A stretch of DNA of 64,000 bases from Flexivirga aerilata. GTDB taxonomy: Bacteria; Actinomycetota; Actinomycetes; Actinomycetales; Dermatophilaceae. The stretch is taken from contig NZ_JABENB010000001.1 of the NCBI RefSeq assembly GCF_013002715.1, positions 310,001 through 374,000 on the forward strand, in the 5' to 3' direction. Positions 57,604 to 64,000 of the stretch are shown piece after piece (position 1 is the stretch's first letter; the number at the start of each line of letters is the position of its first letter). The notes below the pieces were generated by a model, which saw only the letters and a list, made by a program, of their open reading frames with translations, was not told the DNA's origin and ran no database searches. A program made the translations under genes and the position numbers.

Positions 57604-58659
57604 TCACCACACGATCCCGCGTGCGTTGAAGCGCGCCTTCACCGCGGCAGCCGCGGCCGCGCCGTCGCGGGCGAGCGCCTTGTCGTAGGTGGCCTTCGCG
57701 GCAGCGGCGAAGCTGGTGTCGGGGGCGTAGTCGAACTGACTGTCGACCAGCGTGGTGTCCCAGGCGCGGCTGCCGAGGCCGAGGGTCTCGTAGTCGGTGC
57801 GGATCTCCCAGAGCGCCTGCCCCCAGATCTGACCGTCGTGGTGCACCTCGCCGTTCGCGTCGGCGACGGTGAGACCGGTGTGGAAGCTGCGGATGCAGTG
57901 CGGGGCACGGGTGTAGGACGTGGAATCCCAGTCCATCGGGCACGACGGGTCGGCCTTGACCGGCCAGCCATACTGCTTCGCGGCGTCGAGTCCGACGGTC
58001 ACCCCGAAGTAGTCGCCCCAGGCCTCCCCGATCGAGCCGGCCTGCACGCTTCCGCCATACCCGGGGACCTGCGACTGGTGCACCGCGTGGCCGTACTCGT
58101 GCACGATCACCTCGGCGTCCTCTGCGTCGTCGACGCCACCCTTGCCGTAACGCACCCGGTAGGGCTTGTCGGTCTGGTAGCTGTTGTCGCCGCCATACTG
58201 GTCGACCTTGACCGGGAACTGCTGCTTGAGCACCGGACGCAGCGTCGAGCCGAAGCCGAGCGACTGCAGGTATTCCTGCGCCTGGTTGACGAAGAAGTAG
58301 GCCATCACCTGCTCGAACTGGTCCTGGCTGCGGGTGAACATGAAGGTGTTGGTCTTGCTGAATGCCGGTGTGCCCGTTGCGGATTCGACACTGACCCACT
58401 TGCCGCGCAGATATCCCGAGCCGTCGAGGTTGCGCAGCTGCTCGACCGTGTATGCCGAGGCCGGCACCGCCGCGTCGGAGTCCTTCTGGTCGGTCAGCGA
58501 CTGGTCGCCCGTGGACTGCACCGAGTTGACCATGAAGATCCGGGCCTGCCCGGTGGACGTGCCCGCGCCGGGCTTGTCGGCCTGGGCCGGAAGGGCGACC
58601 GCGCAGAGGGCCAGCGTGCTGGCGGCGGCCGCGGCGATGCGGGTGACGGGTGCGGACAT
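57604..58659 (-). CDS. secreted zinc metallopeptidase, fungalysin (M36)-like
   Basis: The 351-residue precursor has a signal peptide ending near residue 27 (LPAQADK). HEYGHAVHQ (187-195) gives two zinc ligands and the catalytic Glu, and GEAWGDYFG near 213 gives the third, the gluzincin layout of M4/M36 peptidases. It lacks a long propeptide, so it is shorter than true fungalysins. GAGGAG precedes ATG 58659. It is a likely extracellular protease. Confidence 0.85.
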   Translation of the reverse strand: MSAPVTRIAAAAASTLALCAVALPAQADKPGAGTSTGQARIFMVNSVQSTGDQSLTDQKDSDAAVPASAYTVEQLRNLDGSGYLRGKWVSVESATGTPAFSKTNTFMFTRSQDQFEQVMAYFFVNQAQEYLQSLGFGSTLRPVLKQQFPVKVDQYGGDNSYQTDKPYRVRYGKGGVDDAEDAEVIVHEYGHAVHQSQVPGYGGSVQAGSIGEAWGDYFGVTVGLDAAKQYGWPVKADPSCPMDWDSTSYTRAPHCIRSFHTGLTVADANGEVHHDGQIWGQALWEIRTDYETLGLGSRAWDTTLVDSQFDYAPDTSFAAAAKATYDKALARDGAAAAAAVKARFNARGIVW

Positions 58660-58939
58660 GGCGTCTACTCCTCGTGTGACGGGTGGCGCCGGGGTGCGCG
58701 CCTCTCGTGAGGCTAACCAGGACCGGGTGCCGCCTGGGCTTATTCACGCAAAGTACCCGGTGTCGGAGTTCGGGCGTTGATGTCCGAGCCGTATCCCGAC
58801 TGGCTTCTGAGTGACTTCGGTGTCAGCCGAATTTCGAGTCGATCATCGTCGAGCTTGGAGCGCGCCGACACATACCCTCTCACTTGCGGTCGATTGACCA
58901 TGCCGCTGTTTATGCGGCTCTGACTACAAGGAGGCTTAG
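58660..58939. other. intergenic gap entering a lower-GC stretch
   Basis: This 280-bp gap starts GC-rich (with ACCGGGT/ACCCGGT arms at about 58722-58764) and becomes clearly AT-richer from about 58790. It ends with AAGGAGG before the GIY-YIG gene. It holds two CATAC words that break the GNCATAC rule (58872 and, inside the gene, 58978). No RNA gene is seen. Confidence 0.6.
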
Positions 58940-59557
58940 ATGGTAGCGGAAAGATCCAGTTCCCACCTCGTGAGTGCATACGGTCTGTTTTGGGATCGAA
59001 GTCAGGTCGGCTGGCCATCGGGCAAGGGCAGAGCCTGGCAACTACTCGGCTATCGAGGAGCCAACACGGGAACCGTACGCGTGTGCGACTTCCGTCGTGC
59101 CCGTGGTCTCTACATCCTCTATAACGACTACGGTCCCAACTACGTCGGAATTGCGCGAGGCACACAAGGGATCGGCCAACGACTCCTCACTCACGACCGC
59201 GTGAGGACTGACCGTCATACCGCGTGGACCCGCTTCTCGTGGTTCTCATTCGACCATGTTGTCGATGTCGGATCCACCGGATGGGCGGCGTTACGACTTC
59301 GTGCAGCACTCAAAGAAGTCGACGCCGAGGCAGTCGTATTCGACATGGAAGCACTCATGATCAAGGTGTTGGGCACTGCTGTGCAGAGCGGCCAGAACGA
59401 CATGAACTTCAACCGAGGTCGCGATGTGAAGCAATGGGAACAGGTTACGTCCGAGGACATCTATCCGGGTCGACCACTTCAGAAGGTCGACCCGACACAA
59501 CTGACCGATTGGATGTTCCGTGACTACCTTGAACAACTGGAGGATCGTCCGCTGTGA
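58940..59557 (+). CDS. GIY-YIG domain protein, possible nuclease
   Basis: The 205-residue protein has the GIY-YIG core: GLYILYN (56-62), YVGIA (68-72), GIGQRL with the likely catalytic Arg (about 81), and a conserved Glu in FDMEALMI. The N-terminal 50 residues are family-specific. Such domains make single-strand cuts in phage, mobile and repair nucleases. The base composition is only about 55-58% GC, against about 70% around it, so it looks acquired. AAGGAGG lies well placed before ATG 58940. The converging membrane-protein gene and the nearby tRNA-Thr suggest a small island. Confidence 0.8.
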   Translation: MVAERSSSHLVSAYGLFWDRSQVGWPSGKGRAWQLLGYRGANTGTVRVCDFRRARGLYILYNDYGPNYVGIARGTQGIGQRLLTHDRVRTDRHTAWTRFSWFSFDHVVDVGSTGWAALRLRAALKEVDAEAVVFDMEALMIKVLGTAVQSGQNDMNFNRGRDVKQWEQVTSEDIYPGRPLQKVDPTQLTDWMFRDYLEQLEDRPL

Positions 59558-59606
59558 CGAACAACGCTGCCTGATCGCACTTCCGCGGTGCCCCATTGAA
59601 GGAGCA

Positions 59607-60482
59607 TCAGCCGCTCACGCGCCTGACCCGTAGCGCGAGACCTAAACACGCGATGCACAGGACAAAGCAGATCCACGGGTTGACGTGAATTCCCGAACCC
59701 ATCGTCTGACGAATTACCTCCTGCCGCGAGACGCCCCGCACTTGCTCCGGATACCACAGCTCCAGACTCGCCCGCGTGAGCGGATCGACGAACCGACTGA
59801 CCGCGCTCACAACCGCCGATGGCAGAACCACGGAGATCACGTGACGCGAGATCGAAGGCCAATGATCCAGGAGCGCCAGCGCCGACCGAGCGGCAAGATA
59901 GACGGAAACGACCGAGACTGCGGCCACACCCAATCCGACCTGGCAAACCCCGAGCATTTTTGCGGCTGACAGCCCGCCGGCGACATCGGCCGAGGCCGCC
60001 TGGGAGTTTGTCGCGGAGAGAGTGATCGCGGCGGGAGCAGTTAAGAGAACGATCGCCGCAACTGCGCCGAGCGTCGTGGCGACGGAACGGAGCACCGCGA
60101 TCGTCTCTTGACCAACCTTCATCACGCTGGTTGACCAGGACACCCCAGTCATTCCCTGCGCGAACATGCTCAATGGGAACGTTACTGCCAACGCCGCCGA
60201 GCCGCACGTGAGCAGCGCGCCCGCCAGCGAACCGAACAAAGGCACCAGCACGGCGGCGTCTGGGTGGCGCGTCATTGCCCAAGGCACGGTCAAAATCGAC
60301 AAACCTAGAATGCTGGCACACAGCATGAGTGCGACCTTGAACCATGCCACGTAGCACCGAAAGAACAACACGATTGGGTCGCCGGCCTGAGCACGCCACC
60401 ACGACCCCTCGGCCTTGAGCATTCTCGCGGCTTCCTCCATCCGGCGAAGCCAACCCACCTTGTTGGTAGCCATGGCGGCCAT
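59607..60482 (-). CDS. multi-helix membrane protein of unknown function in a lower-GC stretch
   Basis: The product has 291 residues from ATG 60482 (ATG 60473 is also possible). It has a short basic amphipathic head, then about five hydrophobic segments (LMLCASILGLSILTVPWAM, LFGSLAGALLTCGSAALAV, TTLGAVAAIVLLTAP and two more), with conserved-looking Trp/Pro loops and no recognisable catalytic motif. I do not recognise the family. Codon use is less GC-biased than in neighbours. It converges on the GIY-YIG gene with a 49-bp gap and could be its partner. Confidence 0.6.
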   Translation of the reverse strand: MAAMATNKVGWLRRMEEAARMLKAEGSWWRAQAGDPIVLFFRCYVAWFKVALMLCASILGLSILTVPWAMTRHPDAAVLVPLFGSLAGALLTCGSAALAVTFPLSMFAQGMTGVSWSTSVMKVGQETIAVLRSVATTLGAVAAIVLLTAPAAITLSATNSQAASADVAGGLSAAKMLGVCQVGLGVAAVSVVSVYLAARSALALLDHWPSISRHVISVVLPSAVVSAVSRFVDPLTRASLELWYPEQVRGVSRQEVIRQTMGSGIHVNPWICFVLCIACLGLALRVRRVSG

Positions 60483-60577
60483 CGTGGCCCTGCACACTGA
60501 CAACCGTCGCCGCAGCAACCGCTGTACGCAGACCGGCCCCTGCTGATCACGCCTGGTCGGCGACACGGTGGGACACG

Positions 60578-60612
60578 CGAAACGTCCCGGATCGTTGATC
60601 CGGGACGTTTCG
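60578..60612 (-). terminator. terminator of the tRNA-Thr gene
   Basis: Perfect 16-bp arms CGAAACGTCCCGGATC (60578-60593) / GATCCGGGACGTTTCG (60597-60612) around GTT follow the tRNA 3' end on the minus strand by 4 bp. Leftwards there is only TTTCG, so the U-run is weak. Confidence 0.8.
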
Positions 60613-60616
60613 GCTG

Positions 60617-60690
60617 AGCCGCCTGTCGGAATCGAACCGACGACCTATTCATTACGAGTGAATCGCTCTAGCCGACTGAGCTAAGGCGGC
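60617..60690 (-). tRNA. tRNA-Thr (anticodon CGT)
   Basis: The 74-nt gene folds into a full cloverleaf: acceptor GCCGCCT/AGGCGGC, D-arm GCTC/GAGC, anticodon arm ATTCA-CTCGTAA-TGAAT, T-arm GTCGG/CCGAC with TTCGATT loop, and discriminator T. The anticodon CGT reads ACG. No CCA is encoded. It is next to a lower-GC stretch on its 3' side, the usual side for integration. Confidence 0.96.
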
Positions 60691-60790
60691 CTGGCCCGCG
60701 GGCGTGCCGTGGGCCGCGACGAGTATACGCAGCCCAACGCCGTCCCGCCGAATCGAGCGACTGCGGTGGTCGCCGCGAGGGCGGAGCGCC

Positions 60791-61546
60791 TCAGCCCCCG
60801 ACGATCGTGAGGCCGTAGACGGTGATCAGGCCCAGGAAGAACGCCGCGGTCAGGACCGTCGTTTCGGACTCCTCGTGGGCCTCGACCAGGAGTTCCTCGA
60901 CGGCCAGGTAGACCAGCGCCGCAGCCCCGAAGCCGAGGGTCGCCGCAATGGGTTTCGGTCCGGCGTCGCCGAGGGCGACCGCGGCCGTCAACGCACCGAC
61001 CGCGGTGAGCAGGCCGAGGCCGCCACTTGCGCCGGCGGCCCGCCACCGGGTCATCCCGGCCTGGACGAGTTCGCCCTGCACAGACAGCGCGAGGAAGAGC
61101 ACTTCGAGCGTGAGCGCGCCGACGAGGATCATCGCCTGGGTCGAGCTCAGCGTCGCGGCAAGCCCGACGAGAGCTCCGTCGATGAGCAGGTCGATGGCGA
61201 CCGTGACCATGAGCCCGATGGGCAACGCCGACCGCGCCGCCCTGGCGGGGTCACTGGCTTCGCCGGCCTTGCCTCGGGCATCCAACCTGCGACCCCAGGC
61301 GGCCAGCGCGAGCACCACCACCACGCCGAGCGTGAAGCCCGCCACCGCCCACGACCACTGCGCTTCCTTGTCCAGGTCGGGCAGGATCTCACCCACCACG
61401 GCCGCGAGGACCACGCCGGCCGCGAAGTGTTGGACCGCGCTCATGACGACGCCGCTCGGTCGCCGGACGGCCGCAATCACCGCACCGAGCGCGGCGGCGC
61501 CGACGGGGAACGCCGTCAGCAGGGCCGCATTCGCAACATTCGCCAT
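60791..61546 (-). CDS. ZIP-family-like metal transporter
   Basis: The 251-residue protein has eight hydrophobic helices. Metal-site-like residues appear in HFAAGVVLAAVVGEILPD, IDLLIDGALVG and YLAVEELLVEAHEE. The layout fits ZIP/ZupT-type divalent-cation uptake, though the canonical HN-PDG motif of helix 4 reads IDLLIDG. Metal and direction are unknown. The start is ATG 61546. Confidence 0.7.
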   Translation of the reverse strand: MANVANAALLTAFPVGAAALGAVIAAVRRPSGVVMSAVQHFAAGVVLAAVVGEILPDLDKEAQWSWAVAGFTLGVVVVLALAAWGRRLDARGKAGEASDPARAARSALPIGLMVTVAIDLLIDGALVGLAATLSSTQAMILVGALTLEVLFLALSVQGELVQAGMTRWRAAGASGGLGLLTAVGALTAAVALGDAGPKPIAATLGFGAAALVYLAVEELLVEAHEESETTVLTAAFFLGLITVYGLTIVGG

Positions 61547-61589
61547 GTCAGGTGAAGATACCGCCGCTGCAGAAAAGAACGTGAGCGGC

Positions 61590-63179
61590 TCAGCAGGCCT
61601 TGCCCGCCGCCGGCACCGTGCCGTCCAGCAGGTAACCGTCGACCGAGTCGTCGACGCAGCCCGACCCCATCAGGTAGGCGGTGTGGCCGTCGCCGTCATA
61701 CGTCAGCAGGTGGCCGTTCTGCAGCTGGTCGGCCAGTCGCTTCGACCATTCGTATGGCGTTGCCGGGTCCCGCGTGGTGCCGACCACCAGGATCGGGCCG
61801 GACCCGGCCGCGGTGATCCGCCCCGGCTTGCCGGTCGCCTTGATCGGCCACTCCCCGCACACCAGCGAACCCCACGCGAGCATCGGACCCCACGTCGGCG
61901 CCTGCTGCGCGAACGACTTCGCGTCGGCCCGGTAGGCGCCGAGGTCGGACGGCGCGGACCGGTCGAGACAGTTGACGGCATTGATCGCCTGCATGATGTT
62001 GCCGGAGTAGCTGCCGTTCGCATTGCGCTCGGCGTAACTGTTCGCGAGCTTCATCAGCTTGTTGCCGTCGCCCCCGAATGCCGCCTTCAACGCGTCGGTG
62101 AGGTCGGGCCAGTAGCTCTTCTCGTACATCGCCTGCGCGATGCCGATCGTCGCCCAGCCCTCGGTGAGCCCCTTGACATCGCCGTTGCCGCTGACCGGCA
62201 GTGGCTTGGCGTCAATATCCTTGAGGAACTTACGGATTCGCGCCATACCAGAGTCGACGCTGTCGCCGAGCGGGCAGCCGCCCTGCGCCACGCAGTCACG
62301 CACGTAGGACTGCGTCGCCTGCTCGAAACCCTTGGCCTGGCCGAGGTTCATCTCGGTGCTGGTGATGTCCGGCGGCACGACACCGTCGAGCACGAAGCGG
62401 CCGACCCGCTGCGGGAACAGGCCGGCGTAGGTCGAACCGATGAACGTGCCGTAGGACTTGCCGAGGTAGTTGAGCTTGTCCTCCCCCAGCGCGGCGCGCA
62501 GCACGTCGACGTCCTTGGCCACCTCGACCGTCGACACGTGCCCGACGAGCGGACCCCCCTTGGTCTGGCACGCCGTGCCGAAGTCACGGTTGGACGTCGC
62601 GGCCTGCTGCTCCTCGGCGGCCGTGTCGGGCGTCGGGTCGGACCCGATGAAGCCGTCGAGGGCCTTGTCGTCGACGCAGGTGATCGGCGCCGAGCGCTGC
62701 ACCCCGCGCGGATCGAAACCCACCACGTCGTATGCCGAGGCGACCTTCTTGCTGACGACAAACCCCTCAGCGGTGTAGGCCGCGTAGTCGTAGCCCGAGG
62801 CCCCGGGCCCGCCGGGGTTGACCACGAGCGCGCCCTTGCGTTTCCCCGTCGCCTTGACCCGGTCGACCGCGAGCTGGATCGTCGCGCCGTCGGGCTTCGA
62901 ATAATCAACGGGGACAGTCAGTTTCGCGCACTCGACCGGCCCGCAGTCCTTCCAGTCGAGCTTCTGCCCGTAGAACTTCGCCAGGGACGCCGGCGCACCA
63001 GCTGCGGATGCTCCGGCCGACGACGCAGCGGCCGCCCCGCCGGACGATGCGGATGCCGAACCGCCGGCCGAGTTGCTGCCCGCGCCGCCGGCTCCGTCAC
63101 CCGAGCCGCTGCTGCACCCCGCCAGGGTGAGCGCGATTGCAGCGGCCGCCGCCGCACCGGTCGTGGCCAGTCGTCGCAT
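61590..63179 (-). CDS. lipid-anchored tripeptidyl-aminopeptidase-like alpha/beta hydrolase
   Basis: The 529-residue precursor has a lipoprotein signal with lipobox LTLAGC near residue 21 and a Gly/Ser-rich linker. The hydrolase part follows: oxyanion NPGGPGASG, nucleophile GKSYGT, and a TAP-like C-terminal domain with VVGTTRDPATPYEW and the His in YDGDGHTAY. Relatives (Streptomyces SlpD/SlpE and TAP) cleave tripeptides from secreted proteins. The start is ATG 63179. It probably acts at the outer face of the membrane. Confidence 0.93.
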   Translation of the reverse strand: MRRLATTGAAAAAAIALTLAGCSSGSGDGAGGAGSNSAGGSASASSGGAAAASSAGASAAGAPASLAKFYGQKLDWKDCGPVECAKLTVPVDYSKPDGATIQLAVDRVKATGKRKGALVVNPGGPGASGYDYAAYTAEGFVVSKKVASAYDVVGFDPRGVQRSAPITCVDDKALDGFIGSDPTPDTAAEEQQAATSNRDFGTACQTKGGPLVGHVSTVEVAKDVDVLRAALGEDKLNYLGKSYGTFIGSTYAGLFPQRVGRFVLDGVVPPDITSTEMNLGQAKGFEQATQSYVRDCVAQGGCPLGDSVDSGMARIRKFLKDIDAKPLPVSGNGDVKGLTEGWATIGIAQAMYEKSYWPDLTDALKAAFGGDGNKLMKLANSYAERNANGSYSGNIMQAINAVNCLDRSAPSDLGAYRADAKSFAQQAPTWGPMLAWGSLVCGEWPIKATGKPGRITAAGSGPILVVGTTRDPATPYEWSKRLADQLQNGHLLTYDGDGHTAYLMGSGCVDDSVDGYLLDGTVPAAGKAC

Positions 63180-63242
63180 GGCTGCACGCTACGTCATACG
63201 ACGGGGTCGGTGACGCAGGGCAACTTGTACCGCAAAAGGTGG

Positions 63243-63313
63243 ACTTGTCACGTGCTAGAGCACGTGACAAGTCGGGTGCGGACGTGACAAGTCGCCGAAA
63301 GCGTGACAAGTCG
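63243..63313. repeat. palindrome plus three direct CGTGACAAGTCG words
   Basis: ACTTGTCACGTGCT (63243-63256) and AGCACGTGACAAGT (63259-63272) are perfect 14-bp arms with a 2-bp spacer. CGTGACAAGTCG starts at 63263, 63283 and 63302 (steps 20 and 19). The region lies between holB and the peptidase gene on the minus strand. The ACAAGTCG core also occurs in the 51-bp array. Confidence 0.85.
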
Positions 63314-63361
63314 ACCGCAAGCGGACGAGCGACGGCCGAGGCGTATGACGGGGCGGCGCGA

Positions 63362-64000
63362 CTACGACGCGGCCGGAGCGCGCAGGCCGATCGCCATGGC
63401 CTCGAGCGCGAGCAACGGCGGCACGTTGGCCTCGATGCGTTCGCGCGCGGTGCCGATGGTGTCCATCGCGGTCAGCAGTTGCTCGCTGCTGCGGGCCCGC
63501 GCCAGCTGCTCGACCTCGGTCGCGAGGTCGGCGTTGATCAGCGGCACGGTGTTGCCGGCCCGCACCACCAGCGCGTCCCGGTAGAACGACAGCAGGTCGA
63601 CCAACGACCGGTCGATCACGTCGCGGCCGAAGCGGGTGGCCCGGGTTTTCTGCTCCTTCTCCAGCGCCGCAAGCTGCGAGCGCACGTGCGGCGGCTGGGT
63701 GCGCGCGGCCGGGTCGGCGCCCAACTGCTCCATGAGCTTGACCTTCTCGGCGGCGTCCCGCTCGGCGCTGGACGCCGACGACTCCTCCCCCGCGATCGAC
63801 GCGAGCTCGGCCGCCGCGGACATCGCGTCGCCCAAGGTGTGGATGCGGCCGGCGAGCAGCACCGTGCTGCGTCGGCGTTGCCGGGCGGCGTCGTCGGTCG
63901 CCAGGCGGCGGGCCAGCCCCACGTGTGACTGCGCCGCCCTCGCCGCGTACGACGCAAGCCGCTCCTCGATGCCGTCGCGCCGGACGAGCAGCGCCGCGAC
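63362..64000 (-). CDS. holB: DNA polymerase III delta-prime subunit, 3' part
   Basis: Only the C-terminal 212 codons are in the window, and the frame is open to base 64000. The visible part is the all-helical clamp-loader collar domain: RAAQSHVGLARRLA, a charged middle (EKVKLMEQLG), and the helical DLLSFYRDALVVRAGN segment typical of actinobacterial delta-prime. The ATPase part lies beyond the window. In relatives the gene follows tmk. It ends 183 bp before the peptidase gene. Confidence 0.85.
   Translation of the reverse strand, partial: VAALLVRRDGIEERLASYAARAAQSHVGLARRLATDDAARQRRRSTVLLAGRIHTLGDAMSAAAELASIAGEESSASSAERDAAEKVKLMEQLGADPAARTQPPHVRSQLAALEKEQKTRATRFGRDVIDRSLVDLLSFYRDALVVRAGNTVPLINADLATEVEQLARARSSEQLLTAMDTIGTARERIEANVPPLLALEAMAIGLRAPAAS

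Noticed and set aside
58660..60700. Complete prophage or integrative element at tRNA-Thr
   Set aside because: No integrase, attachment repeat or structural gene is visible; only composition and position support acquisition.

Overview
The window is about 70% G+C, with GTG starts, many 4-bp ATGA/GTGA gene overlaps, Lsr2, ClpC, a Ku/LigD end-joining set, mycobacterium-like gene order and DUF families typical of Actinobacteria. It is chromosomal DNA from a high-GC actinobacterium. Micrococcales, possibly Dermacoccaceae-like, is my best guess from gene content, but nothing in the window proves the family.

The backbone follows the order known from Mycobacterium tuberculosis: clpC ... lsr2 ... panC - Rossmann/DUF2520 gene ... 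DUF3180 gene - folBK - folP - folE - ftsH ... hpt - tilS - DUF2342 metallopeptidase - dacB / ppa. Blocks of other genes split it. Left part (1-17 kb): a cut-off sugar-porter-like transporter, a small lipoprotein, argA, a VOC protein, clpC, a phospho-signalling trio (HPr-kinase-like ATPase, low-molecular-weight tyrosine phosphatase, Wzz/BY-kinase), then a DNA maintenance block (ku, split ligD, lsr2, ogt, ada-alkA) and panC. Middle (17-39 kb): an esterase, a MidA-type methyltransferase, two tandem paralogous membrane-anchored proteins, a CGNR regulator with an EamA exporter, an orphan NuoD-like protein, a cell-surface protein, a SIS protein, a TetR-controlled acyl-CoA/carboxylase catabolic operon, a 51-bp repeat array, and an ECF41-type sigma factor with its VOC partner. 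Right part (39-64 kb): the folate operon and ftsH, a secreted lipase, hpt-tilS, cell-wall and pyrophosphatase genes, a GntR-MFS unit with a divergent hydrolase, several secreted or lipid-anchored hydrolases, a lower-GC stretch with a GIY-YIG gene next to tRNA-Thr(CGT), and the 3' part of holB.

How the genes fit together: folE-folP-folBK is a complete stretch of tetrahydropterin/dihydropteroate synthesis reading leftwards behind ftsH. The TetR operon carries activation (AMP ligase), two acyl-CoA dehydrogenases, both carboxylase subunits and an AtuA-like protein, so it should oxidise and carboxylate a branched acyl-CoA. Its hydratase is not in the window. MidA enzymes are known in eukaryotes to methylate the NuoD-type subunit of complex I, so the MidA-like gene 3.7 kb from a stand-alone NuoD homologue is a suggestive pair.

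The most unusual signal is at the DNA level. About 100 CATAC/GTATG words lie in the window, and all but about three are the 7-mer GNCATAC / GTATGNC, in coding and non-coding DNA, in all frames and on both strands. Other points of interest are long perfect palindromes in gene tails with related core words, a five-copy 8-bp iteron set, and in-frame insertion of palindromic or repeat DNA in two genes (a VOC gene and folP).
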